From Aegilops tauschii subsp. strangulata (lineage: Eukaryota > Streptophyta > Magnoliopsida > Poales > Poaceae), in assembly GCF_002575655.3 (NCBI RefSeq), contig NC_053039.3:48361290-48425289 (forward strand): a stretch of 64,000 nt of DNA. Reading direction: 5' to 3'. Positions 24,055 to 33,921 of the stretch are shown here, piece by piece (position 1 is the first letter of the stretch; every line of letters starts with the position of its first letter). The notes beneath the pieces are model-generated. The model ran no database searches. It was not told the DNA's origin and was given only the letters and a program-made list of their open reading frames with translations. Position numbers and translations under genes: made by a program.

Positions 24055-24127
24055 AGGGAGGGGCCTGCGGCGGTGCGCTAGGGTTCGCCCCTGTTGCCCG
24101 CAGGGGCGACCTGGGGCGACCTGGAGG

Positions 24128-24756
24128 CCATGTTAAAGTGAGGCTGGTGCTGAAGAAACTCACTATTTGGGTCCAGGAAGCATTGATCGGGTGACTACTT
24201 AGATCGAGTAAAGGAAGGGTTGAACTTTGTGTGAATCCTGGACCAGAGCCTGTGGCCATCAACCTTGGCGCCCAGAGAAGAGGTGCCAAGACTGAACATT
24301 GAGAAGTTGTGATCTAATTGTTGAGTTCTGATTGTAATTTCACAATATAAAAATCCAGAGATATTTTCACGCGTGAAATACAAAGAAAAATTTATCAATT
24401 AATGAACCAATTGGTCTCGGATGTCATTCGCAAGAGAGATATATGTGCGCATACGTAGCTTACCTCGATTAATTCAAGCATACATATTACACATCGGCGT
24501 CGATATCTATAGCTAAACAATGTGCAAATGCTCTCTGTACATCTGAGGAAACTAAATGCACAACAATACATGCTAAAGTTCCCAAGGCCGACGGCACTCT
24601 TGGATTCGTACCGCCAGAAAACACTCGTGCTTGAACAGGATCAGGCCCCTGGCTAGATGTTGAGTACTACCAGTGCTATGATAGAGCTTCCGCCACGCTG
24701 AGAGTTTGAGCCATCGGCCCCTGGCACACCCCAGCCAAAAGATATCTTGGTGCAAT
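24128..24756. repeat. Duplicated block, copy 1 (~630 bp)
   Basis: Matches 48404-49024 in the same orientation with moderate divergence. Shared words include aggaagcattgatcgggtga, ggaccagagcctgtggcc and ctaaacaatgtgcaaatgc. No coding role is evident. A minus-strand frame reads similarly in both copies (TQQLDHNFSMFS) but is short and not recognised. The block stops at the hAT-like end at 24757, whereas copy 2 continues, so copy 2 represents the site before insertion. Confidence 0.8.
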
Positions 24757-25613
24757 CAGGGCCGGCCCATAAGCCGGGCAAAAGGGGCGACCACCCCGGG
24801 CCTCAATAGGGGAGGGCCCAACTAAAACTTATACTAGTAAGCATTATATGCAAAAACGTAAGCTCACAGCACATACTAATAAGTTGTACCATGCATAGGC
24901 AAACCAATCTGACTGGCGGAGTTGAGTTCAAATACACTAGTCTCTTTTTATGATGAATGTCTTAATATCATAATAAAAAAATTATGATAACTAGATCTCA
25001 ATGTTTAAACCAATGCACAATTTTTAATTCGATAAACGTGTAGGACATCTCATTTGCATCAAATCAAACCATGTGAGTCTCGACGAACATGTTAGTTAAT
25101 CGAGTCACATGTAGAAGTATAATCAACAAAATTTTTAGTTCTTCGATGATTCTATTATCGAACCCAACTTGCAAGTCACAATTTCTATGCCCTAGAAGTT
25201 TCCAAGAATATGACTGCCTAATATGCACTAGAAACCACTATTAAAATATTTGTTAGCGTGTATATGATTTAGAAATCTCTACCATAATATTCAATAATAT
25301 TAAAATATATATGAACAAACGCATAAATATGCAAATATGTATACACTAGATTGGTTATGCAATATTAAAAAATAAATCAGAAAATTATTTTAACAATAAA
25401 TAAAATCTTTTGGTACATGATAAAATTTTCATTTTGTAGGATTAAAATTTTCAATGTATAACACATTACAACTGAATACCAATGAATAATATAACTATTA
25501 TTTGAAAACATTCTTATGTGGCTAAGTAATAGAAAAAATATATTAATTACAACTATAATGTGGTACACATAATTTAAAATAAGTATAAAAGTTTAGAATA
25601 AAAAACAATTATT
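24757..25613 (+). mobile_element. hAT-like transposon remnant, left end only
   Basis: Begins CAGGGCCGGCCCATAAG, followed by gggcaaaaggggcgaccaccccgggcc. This is the type of GC-rich terminus seen on plant hAT elements. The insertion point is defined by comparison with copy 2 of the duplicated block. About 780 bp of strongly AT-rich sequence follows without a long ORF. No matching right end (GGGCCGGCCCTG) is seen before the LINE remnant, so the element is truncated. The right boundary is approximate. Confidence 0.6.
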
Positions 25614-26859
25614 TTACATTCCCCCGGACGCGCTCGGACGCGCCCGAACTATGATTTTCCACCGGGGGCTTATGAGTATTCCAAATAGCCCAGCAGATCG
25701 CTGCCAGCCCAAAGGTGTAAAATCTGGCCCCATCGGGCAAGAAAACGAAACACCAGGAGAAAAATTGCCAAATGTTGTTTGGGCATAAGTCAGTGCCAAG
25801 TACAGAACCCACAGTTCGCCACACCACTCGAATCATGGGGCACAGGAAGAACAAGTGTTGGGATGTTTCGCGTTTATCACAAAAGGAGCACTTTGTGTTT
25901 CCAGGCCAATTTCTCCTGCTCATGACATCTCTAGTTAGACAGCGTCTTGAAATAGCTGCCAGAGGAAAAAATTTATTTTTAGAGGAATCGAGGCCTTCTA
26001 GATCCATCGAAAATCACAGTCAGCAATATTTTTTTCCAGCTGTTCGTACATGGATTTCGTAGGAAATTCATTCTCGGGTCTGTATGCCCAACCAACTCGA
26101 TCAGGCTCATCACCAAGCTGAATTCCAGCTACTATCACCTGCATCTCCCTCTGCATGGCTCATCACCAAGCTGAATTCCAGCTACTATCACCTGCATCTC
26201 CCTCTGCATGGAGTCAAGGGGGGGCACAATTGCCTACGGAATAGGTCAGGTGTTTCCAGATTTTTCCATCGAGCTACTGTTACATCAGGATAGTTACAGA
26301 TACTAAACAAGTGAGGAAATTTAGTGCACAGGGGTGGGAGCCCTCTCAGGGAGTCGTGCCATACACGAGCAACATCTCCCGCCCCAACTTGAATTGTCCT
26401 ACCAGACATATAGTAATTTTTCCCTTTCATTATAGCCTTCCAGATAGGGGAATCGTTGAATTTGTTGCTAACCGAAGCTATAGTATCCCTTCTAAGGTAC
26501 TTAGCTTTCACCACATCCTGCCATAGGCCCTGTCGCGTGCCAAGTTTCCACCACCACTTGACCAGCAAACAAATATTCTGTTTTCTTAGTTCTTTAACCC
26601 CAAGGCCCCCTTTGTTTTTCGAACGACACACCCGGTTCCAGCGAACTAGATGGTATCTTTTCCTGCCATCAACGCTTTGCCAAAAGAAACTACCTCTCCT
26701 CTTGTCAAGTTTCTCAATGACAATTTTTGGTAGGAGGAACATAGCCATATAATAATAGACGATGCTAGAGAGAGAGGAATTCAGGAGGGTAAGTCTACCA
26801 CCAGAAGAGGCAGCCTGCTCTATCCAGGCCTCACAACGCTTCATGAACTTTTCATCTAC
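25614..26859 (-). pseudogene. LINE remnant: end of RT and zinc-binding domain
   Basis: Minus strand. ORF 26188-26844 carries the sequence that follows the RT core in plant L1-type LINEs (SGGRLTLLNSSLSSIVYYYM, then LPKIVIEKLDKRRGSFFW and KNKGGLGVKELRKQN). ORF 25609-26007 has the zf-RVT domain (WPGNTKCSFCDKRETSQHLF, then CWAIWNT). It encoded target-primed retrotransposition enzymes. It is 5'-truncated at 26860 by element G and loses homology at about 25670. A 53-bp tandem duplication at 26105-26210 breaks the frame. Confidence 0.88.
26105..26210. repeat. Perfect 53-bp tandem duplication in the LINE
   Basis: Units 26105-26157 and 26158-26210 are identical to the base. 53 is not a multiple of 3, so the event shifts the LINE frame. 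It must be recent compared with the element. Confidence 0.95.
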
Positions 26860-28437
26860 TGATACATCTCCAACGTATCTATAATTTTTGACTGTTCCAT
26901 GCTATTATATTACCCCTTTTGGATGTTTATGGGCTTATTTTACACATTTATATCATTTTTGGGACTAACCTACTAACCGGAGGCCCAGCCCGTATTGCTG
27001 TTTTTTTGCCTATTTCAGTATTTCGAAGAAAAGGAATATCAAACGGAGTCCAAACGAAATGAAACCTTCGGGAGCGTGATTTTTGAAACGAACGTGATCT
27101 GGAGAACTTGGAGTGCAAGTCAAGAAGCAAACGAGGCGGCCAGGAGAAAGGAGGGGCGCGCCCATCCCTCCTGGGCGCGCCCCCTGTCTCCTGGGCCCCA
27201 CGAGCGGCCACCGACCTACTTATTCCTCCTATATATTCCCACGTACCCCGAAAACATCCAGGGAGCCACCGAAAAACAATTTCCACCGCCGTAACCTTCT
27301 GTATCCGCGAGATCCCATCTTGGAGTCTTCGTCGGCGCTCCGCCGGAGGGGGAATCGATCACGGAGGGCTTCTACATCAACACCATAGCCCCTCCGATGA
27401 GTTGTGAGTAGTTTACCACAGACCTTCGGGTCCATAGTTATTAGCTAGATGGCTTCTTCTCTCTTTTTGGATCTCAATACAATGTTCTCCCCCTCTCTTG
27501 TGGAGATCTATTCGATGTAAACTCCTTTTGCGGTGTGTTTGTCGAGATCCGATGAATTGTGGGTTTATGATCAAGTTTATCTATGAGAAATATTTGAATC
27601 TCCTCTGAATTCTTTTATGTATGATTGAGTTATCTTTGCAAGTCTCTTCGAATTATCAGTTTGGTTTGGCCTACTAGATTGATCTTTCTTGCCATGGGAG
27701 AAGTGCTTAGCTTTGGGTTCAGTCTTGCGGTGTCCTTTCCCGGTGACAGCAGGGGCAGCAAGGCACGTATTGTATTGTTGCCATCGAGGATAAAAAGATG
27801 GGGTTTATATCATATTGCATGAGTTTATCCCTCTACATCATGTCATCTTTCTTAATGCGTTACTCTGTTCTTTATGAACTTAATACTCTAGATGCATGTT
27901 GGATAGCGGTCAATGTGTGGAGTAATAGTAGTAGATGCGGGCAGGAGTCAGTCTACTTGTCGCGGACGTGATGCCTATATACATGATCATGCCTATATAA
28001 TCTCATAATTATTCGCTTTTCTATCAATTGCTCGACAGTAATTTGTTCACCCACCGTAATACTTATGCTATCTTGAGAGAAGCCACTAGTGAAACCTATG
28101 GCCCCCGGGTCTATCTTTTATCATATAAGCTTTCAATCTACTTTTATTTGCATCTTTACTTTTTGCATCTATATTATAAAATACCAAAAAAAATATTTAT
28201 CTTATCATATTATCTCTATCAGATCTCACTTTCGCAAGTGGCCATGAAGGGATTGACAACCCCTTTATTGTGTTGGTTGCGAGTTCTTTGTTTGTTTATG
28301 TAGGTGCGTGGGACTTTGAAGGAGCTTCCTACTGGATTGATACCTTGGTTCTCAAAAACTGAGGGAAATACTTACGCTACTGTGCTGCATCACCCTTTCC
28401 TCTTCAAGGAAAACCAACGCAAGCTCAAGACGTAGCA
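26860..28437 (+). repeat. 5' LTR of element G (1578 bp)
   Basis: Runs TGATACATCTCCAACG to GTAGCA and aligns throughout with B's 1533-bp LTR. A TATA motif lies at 27230. Confidence 0.9.
27230..27236 (+). promoter_or_regulatory. TATA-like box in element G LTR
   Basis: tatatat in ctcctatatattcccacg, about 370 bp into the LTR and equivalent to B's 9380-9387. Confidence 0.5.
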
Positions 28438-28448
28438 AGAAGGATTTC

Positions 28449-28465
28449 TGGCGCCATTGCTGGGG
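28449..28465 (+). other. Primer-binding site of element G
   Basis: TGGCGCCATTGCTGGGG, 11 bases inside the LTR. Same site as in B. Confidence 0.78.
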
Positions 28466-28666
28466 AAGCTTCCATCAAGTCAAGACATACCAAGTACCCA
28501 TCACAAACTCATCTCCCTCGCATTTACATTATTTGCCATTTGCCTCTCGTTTTCCTCTCCCCACTTCACCCTTGCCGTTTTATTTGCCCTCTCTTTCCCA
28601 ATCTTCTCCTCTCTCTTTCGCTTGCCTTTTTGTTTGCTTGTGTGTTGGGTCGTTTATATTTTCACC

Positions 28667-29263
28667 ATGGCCGAATCAAAAAGAGTTAGGGGCTCTCTCC
28701 CGAGCTCTAGTACTCTGGACGATCCCTCTATTCTCTTCAAACTCATAAATAATGAGGCTATGGAAAGACCTGCCGGAGTTGTCAATGAGAGTCTTAATAA
28801 TTTTGATAAAAATGACCCCGGAATTTTTCGTTATTTACTTTGATGAATCTCTAAAAGATGCTTGGGATAGGTTATTAAGGATACGGGCTAGCTATGTGCC
28901 CCAATACCAAATCGAAATTTACTTGAGAACTTTTATGTTGCCCTACCTTCTTCGTTCAAGCATGTTTTAGATTCTATATTTGAAGGGGGTTTTCTTGAAC
29001 GGGATGCCATAGATACTTATGAAAAGATGAAAACCATATTTGGGCACCCCATGAATGAGAAAGTTGAATCCACATCTCTTTTGCTCTCTTACCAAAATGA
29101 ATCTATCAAAGAGATGAAGGCTAGCTTAGATGTGAATTTCCGTAACATGCTAAATCTTTCTTCAACCATTAATAGCCATGTGCTTTATCAAAACCGAAAG
29201 ATTAATGCCATAGATAATAAGTTTGCTCTATTCTTTCCTAAAACCAAAGATGACACTACTTAG
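28667..29263 (+). pseudogene. Gag-like gene of element G, frameshifted
   Basis: Starts ATGGCCGAATCAAAAAGAG (MAESKRVRGS). The frame breaks near 28840 and is picked up by FDESLKDAWDRLLRIRASYV, which corresponds to B's NLKDAWYRI motif. It breaks again near 28970, then continues as ERDAIDTYEKMKTIFGHPMN and a helical tail to KTKDDTT at 29263. The order parallels B's intact gag, so this is a dead copy. Divergence from B outside the motif is considerable. Confidence 0.75.
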
Positions 29264-29921
29264 ATCTATCTTCGCTTTTATGCCTAGCTAGGGGCGTTAA
29301 ACGATAGCGCTAGTTGGGAGGCAACTCAATTTTATTTGTGTTTTTTGTTTTTGTTTCTGTTTAGTAATAAATTTTGCATCTACCTTCTGTTTAGGTGTGT
29401 TTTTAAGTTTTAATTAGTGTTTGTGCCAAGTAGAACCTATAGGATAACCTATGGTGATAGTTAATTTGATTCTGCTGAAAAACAGAAACTTTGCGCGCAT
29501 GAGAAACAATTTAGTAAATAACAGAAAAATGCTTTTTCGTTGATTCTTTTTTATTCTGATCAATAGACAAATTTCCTAGGATTTCCTATTTTGGTAGAAT
29601 TTTTGGGGTTCCAGAAGTTTGCGTTAGTTACAGATTACTACAGACTGTTCTGTTTTTGACAGATTCTGTTTTCCGTGTGTTGTTTGCTTATTTTGATGCA
29701 TCTATGGCTAGTAAAATAGTTTATAAACCATAGAGAAGTTGGAATACAGTAGGTTTAACACCAATATAAATAAAGAATGAGTTCATTACAGTACCTTATG
29801 TGGTGGTTTTGCTTTCTTTCACTAACGGAGCTTACGAGATTTCTGTTGAGTTTTGTGTTGTGAAGTTTTCAAGTTTTGGGTGAAGATTTGATGGACTATG
29901 GAATAAGGAGTGGCAAGAGCC

Positions 29922-29989
29922 TAAGCTTGGGGATGCCCAAGGCACCCCAGGATATTCAAGAATAGCCAAAAGCCTAAGCTTGGGGATGC
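29922..29989 (+). repeat. Two internal copies of the polypurine-tract motif (G)
   Basis: taagcttggggatgc occurs at 29922-29936 and 29975-29989, about 2.1 kb upstream of the genuine tract. This is the same layout as in B. Confidence 0.7.
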
Positions 29990-30749
29990 CCCCAGAAGGC
30001 ATCCCCTCTTTTGTCTTCGTTTATCGGTAACTTTACTTGGAGCTATATTTTTATTCGCCACATGATATGTGTTTTGCTTCGAGCGTCGTGTATTATATTA
30101 GTCTTTGCTTTTTAGTTTTCCACAATCATCCTTGCTGTAAACACCTTTTGAGAGAAGCCTACTTTATTAGAATTTATTAGAATACTCTACGTGCTTCACT
30201 TATATCTTTTGAGCTAGATAGTTTTTGCTCTAGTGCTTCACTTATATCTTTTAGAGCACGGCGGTGGCTTAATTTTGTAGAAATTTCTAGTATCTCATGC
30301 TTCACTTATATTATTTTGAGAGTATCTTAGAACAGCATGGTATTTGCTATGGTTATAAAATTGGTCCTAGAATGGTAGGCATCCAAGTTGGTATAATAAA
30401 AACTATCATAGGAAGTGAATTGGATGCTATGATCAATTTGATACTTGATAATTGTTTTGAGATATGGAGGTAGTGATATTAAAGTCATGCTAGTTGGGTG
30501 ATTATGAATTTAAAGAATGCTTGTGTTGAAGTTAGTAAGTCCCGTAGCATGCACGTATGGTTAAAGTTGTGTGACAAATTTGAAACATGAAGTGTCCTTG
30601 GATTGTGCATCCTTATGAGTGGCAGTCGGGGACGAGCGATGGTCTTTTCCTACCAATCTATCCTCTAGGAGCATGCGCGTAGTGCTTGGTTTTTGATGAC
30701 TTCTAAATTTTTTCAATAAGTATATGAGTTCTTTTGACTAATGTTGAGT

Positions 30750-31371
30750 TCATGGATTATACGCACTTTTACCTTTCCACCATTGATAGCCTCTTCGGTA
30801 CCGTGCATTGCCCTTTCTCACCTTGAGAGTTGGTGCAAACTTCGCCGGTGCATCCAAACCCCGTGATATGATACGCTCTATCACACATAAACCTCCTATA
30901 TCTTCCTCAAAACAGCCACCATACCTACCTATTATGGCATTTCCATAGCCATTTCGAGATATATTGCCATGCAACTTTCCACTGTTCCGTTTATCATCAT
31001 GACACACATTACTTTTGGCATATTGCCATTGCATGATCATGTAGTTGACATCGTATTTGTGGCAAAGCCACCATGCATAATTTTTCATACATGTCACTCT
31101 TGATTCATTGCACCATCCCTGTACACCGTCGGAGGCATTCATATAGAGTTAAATCTTGTTCTAGTTTTGAGTTGTAATTCATGAGTTGTAAATTCATAAA
31201 AGTGTGATGATCATCATTATTAGAGCATTGTCCCCGAAAAAAAAGAAAAAAAAAAGAAAAAAAAAAGAAAGGCCAAAAAAAGGGGGCCAAAGAAAAAAAT
31301 AAAAATAATAAAAAAAGAAACAAATAAAAAGGGGCAATGTTACTATCTCTTTTTCCACACTTGTGCTTCAA
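30750..31371 (-). other. Antisense reading frame inside element G
   Basis: Opposite to G's gag. Frame 31105-31371 has a hydrophobic Phe/Leu-rich N-terminus, then GQCSNNDDHHT and LYECLRRCTG. Frame 30750-31142 continues with ESRVTCMKNYAWW and KLHGNISRNGYGNAIIGRYG. It is the counterpart of 5104-5684 in B, with a frameshift between the two parts. The hydrophobic part maps to an A-rich tract on the plus strand (31236-31335). No known family recognised. Confidence 0.3.
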
Positions 31372-32103
31372 AGTAGCACCATGTTCTTCATATAGCGAGT
31401 CTCATATGTTGTCACTTTCATATACTAGTGGGATTTTTTATAGAACTTGGCTTGTATATTCCTACGATGGGCTTCCTCAAAATGCCCTAGGTCTTCGTGA
31501 GCAAGCAAGTTGGATGCACACCCACTTAGTTTCTTTTCTTGAGCTTTCATTCATTTATAGCTCTAGTGCATCCGTTGCATGGCAATCCCTACTCCTCATG
31601 TTAACATCAATTGATGGGCATCTCCATAGCCCGTTGATTATCCTCGTCAATGTGAGACTTTCTCCTTTTTTGTCTTCTCCACACAATCCCCGTCATCATA
31701 TTCTATTCCACCTATAGTGCTATATACATGGCTCACGCTCATGTATTGCGTGAAAGTTGAAAAAGTTTGAGATTATTTAAGTATGAAACAATTGCTTGGC
31801 TTGTTATCGGGGGTGTAGAATTTGGGAACATTTTTGTGTGACGAAGATGAAGCATAGCCTAACTATATGATTTTATAGCGATAAACTTTCTTTAGCCATG
31901 TTATTTCGAGAAGACATGATTGCTTTTATTAGTATGCTTGAAGTATTATTATTTCTTATGTCAATATGAACTTTTATTTTGACTCATTTGGATCTGAACA
32001 TTCATGCCACAATAAAGAAAATTACATTGAGAAATATGCTAGGTAGCATTCCACATCAAAAACTCTGTTTTTATCATTTACCTACTCGAGGACGAGCATG
32101 AAT

Positions 32104-32118
32104 TAAGCTTGGGGATGC
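32104..32118 (+). other. Polypurine tract of element G
   Basis: taagcttggggatgc, one base before the 3' LTR start TGATACG at 32120. Confidence 0.78.
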
Positions 32119-32119
32119 T

Positions 32120-32555
32120 TGATACGTCTCCAACGTATCTATAATTTTTGATTGTTCCATGCTATTATATTACACCTTTTGGATGTTTATGGGCTTTATT
32201 TTACACATTTATATCATTTTTGGGACTAACCTACTAACTGGAGGCCCAACCCGTATTGCTGTTTTTTTGCCTATTTCAGTATTTCGAAGAAAAGGAATAT
32301 CAAACGGAGTCCAAACGGAATGAAACCTTCGGGAGCGTGATTTTTGGAACGAACGTGATCCGCAGAACTTGGAGTGCAAGTCAAGAAGCAAACGAGGCGG
32401 ACAGGAGATAGGAGGGCGCGCCCACCCCTCCTGGGCACGCCCCCCTGTCTCCTAGGCCCCACGAGCGGCCACCGACCTACTTCTTCCTCCTATATATTCC
32501 CACGTACCCCGAAAACAACCAGGGAGCCACCGAAAAACAATTTCCACCGCTGTAA
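32120..32555 (+). repeat. 3' LTR of element G, truncated
   Basis: Matches 26860-27290 of the 5' LTR closely and then stops abruptly after tttccaccgctgtaa. The missing ~1.1 kb is not elsewhere in the window. Confidence 0.88.
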
Positions 32556-33904
32556 GCTTGACTTAAGTCCACCGGAGAAGAAAAAGAACGAAGAATAATA
32601 AACTTGAAGCTCCGTTAGTATCTTCATGGGAAAATCACCGGATAAGAACATTGAAAGAAAAGAATGAAGAGACTTCGTATCAATAAAAAGGATACTTGAT
32701 TAAGAAATCTGAGTCCTTGAAGAAAAAGGGTGGGAGGGCGGGAAAAACAAAGACAACTTGGGACGGATGAAGCAAACACCGTTGCAAAGAACTGAGAATT
32801 GATCTCGCGAATGTTGAAAATGATCGGATCCACTTGAAGAGAAACACACCGGTTGGAAAAGAATTAACATGACAACCTCGATGATCAAGAAGGATTAGTA
32901 TTCACATAGCAATATGAGAACACCGTTTAGGAAAAATATGGATTCAACATTTGACTTCGAAGCAACTCGAATACCACAAAACAAAACAACTACAAAGGAT
33001 TGGCTTGCAGAATAAGCCGGAACAAACATATGATAGAGATTTCGTCCGAAGTTTTCGTGGTGGGGCCCACACGGGCTCGATCGTACAGCACCATCATGTA
33101 CAAGGCAGTGCACATGACATACGAAGCGTCCCCGAGTCGGCATAGCCAAGGACTCTTTAAGACACTACGAGACCACTGTAAAACCAACCGTGGAAAGGCG
33201 GACCGCTAGACGTCGAACCCCAATCTCATATCATGCGTCTGTCGGAAAGATATCCTAGGAGCTACTTGAATTCCCACTTATAAACTCCCGAAACTTTCTG
33301 GTTATGCAATCAGGTGTTGGGGATACAGGGGACACAAAATATATCACCCAAACTAACAATACCTAGATCCAGCTGTATCCATCCGTCAACACATAACCAA
33401 GAAATCTTCGGAAATCGTTTACCTCAACCTTCGAAAAGCATCCGTTATACGAGTTATGGCAATACTCCCGAACTCCCGCCCCAGTACTGGGTGGCGTCGA
33501 GGTGATCTCACCAACAACTGCATAAAAGAGATTTCGATGTCGGCGAAACTCAGGTATTCCAGAACTGCAACGATAAAATTGTGACGACAACACCTCGGAG
33601 CTCAACTCCCCGGGACACTGCCACAACCCCTAAATGTCAAGAGGCACCAAGAACAATGTTCTCGTCAGAAAACCATCGGAACGATTCCAAGATACCCGCG
33701 TGATCCTAAAAAAAATTTAGTGAAATTTGAGGAGAGAAAAGTCAAAACTTCTACGTCAGGAGGCCTCACCAGAGCGACGAAGGGACTGAGGAGTAAAAAG
33801 AATCCTACTCTCCGATATATATAATCCTAAGACTCAAAACATTTTTGTTCTAGACTCAACAACGCCAGCGATTCGATCAAGCAGGGGGCTCCTAAGTCGG
33901 GGAT
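32556..33904 (-). other. Internal 5' region of element F, non-coding
   Basis: Mixed-composition sequence without a long frame. Homologous protein domains are not visible, so gag would lie in the missing part. Confidence 0.55.
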
Positions 33905-33918
33905 GGCTCTGATTACCA
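33905..33918 (-). other. Primer-binding site of element F
   Basis: On the minus strand TGGTAATCAGAGCC follows the LTR end TGTTACA by a few bases. It is the initiator-Met tRNA site TGGTATCAGAGCC with one inserted A. Confidence 0.8.
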
Positions 33919-33921
33919 ACT

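Larger units (their letters stand above)
26860..32555 (+). mobile_element. Gag-only gypsy-like element G
   Basis: Same family as element B but on the plus strand. It has 5' LTR 26860-28437, primer-binding site 28449-28465, frameshifted gag (28667-29263), about 2.9 kb lacking sense coding sequence, polypurine tract 32104-32118 and a 3' LTR that stops after ~436 bp. Left of it is a LINE, right of it element F, and the two flanks do not join. A deletion or recombination therefore removed the rest of the 3' LTR and the right flank. Confidence 0.88.

Noticed and set aside
24026..24398. Short ORFs in the duplicated block that read alike in both copies
   Set aside because: Similarity is explained by DNA-level duplication. 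The frames are short, without domain or start context.
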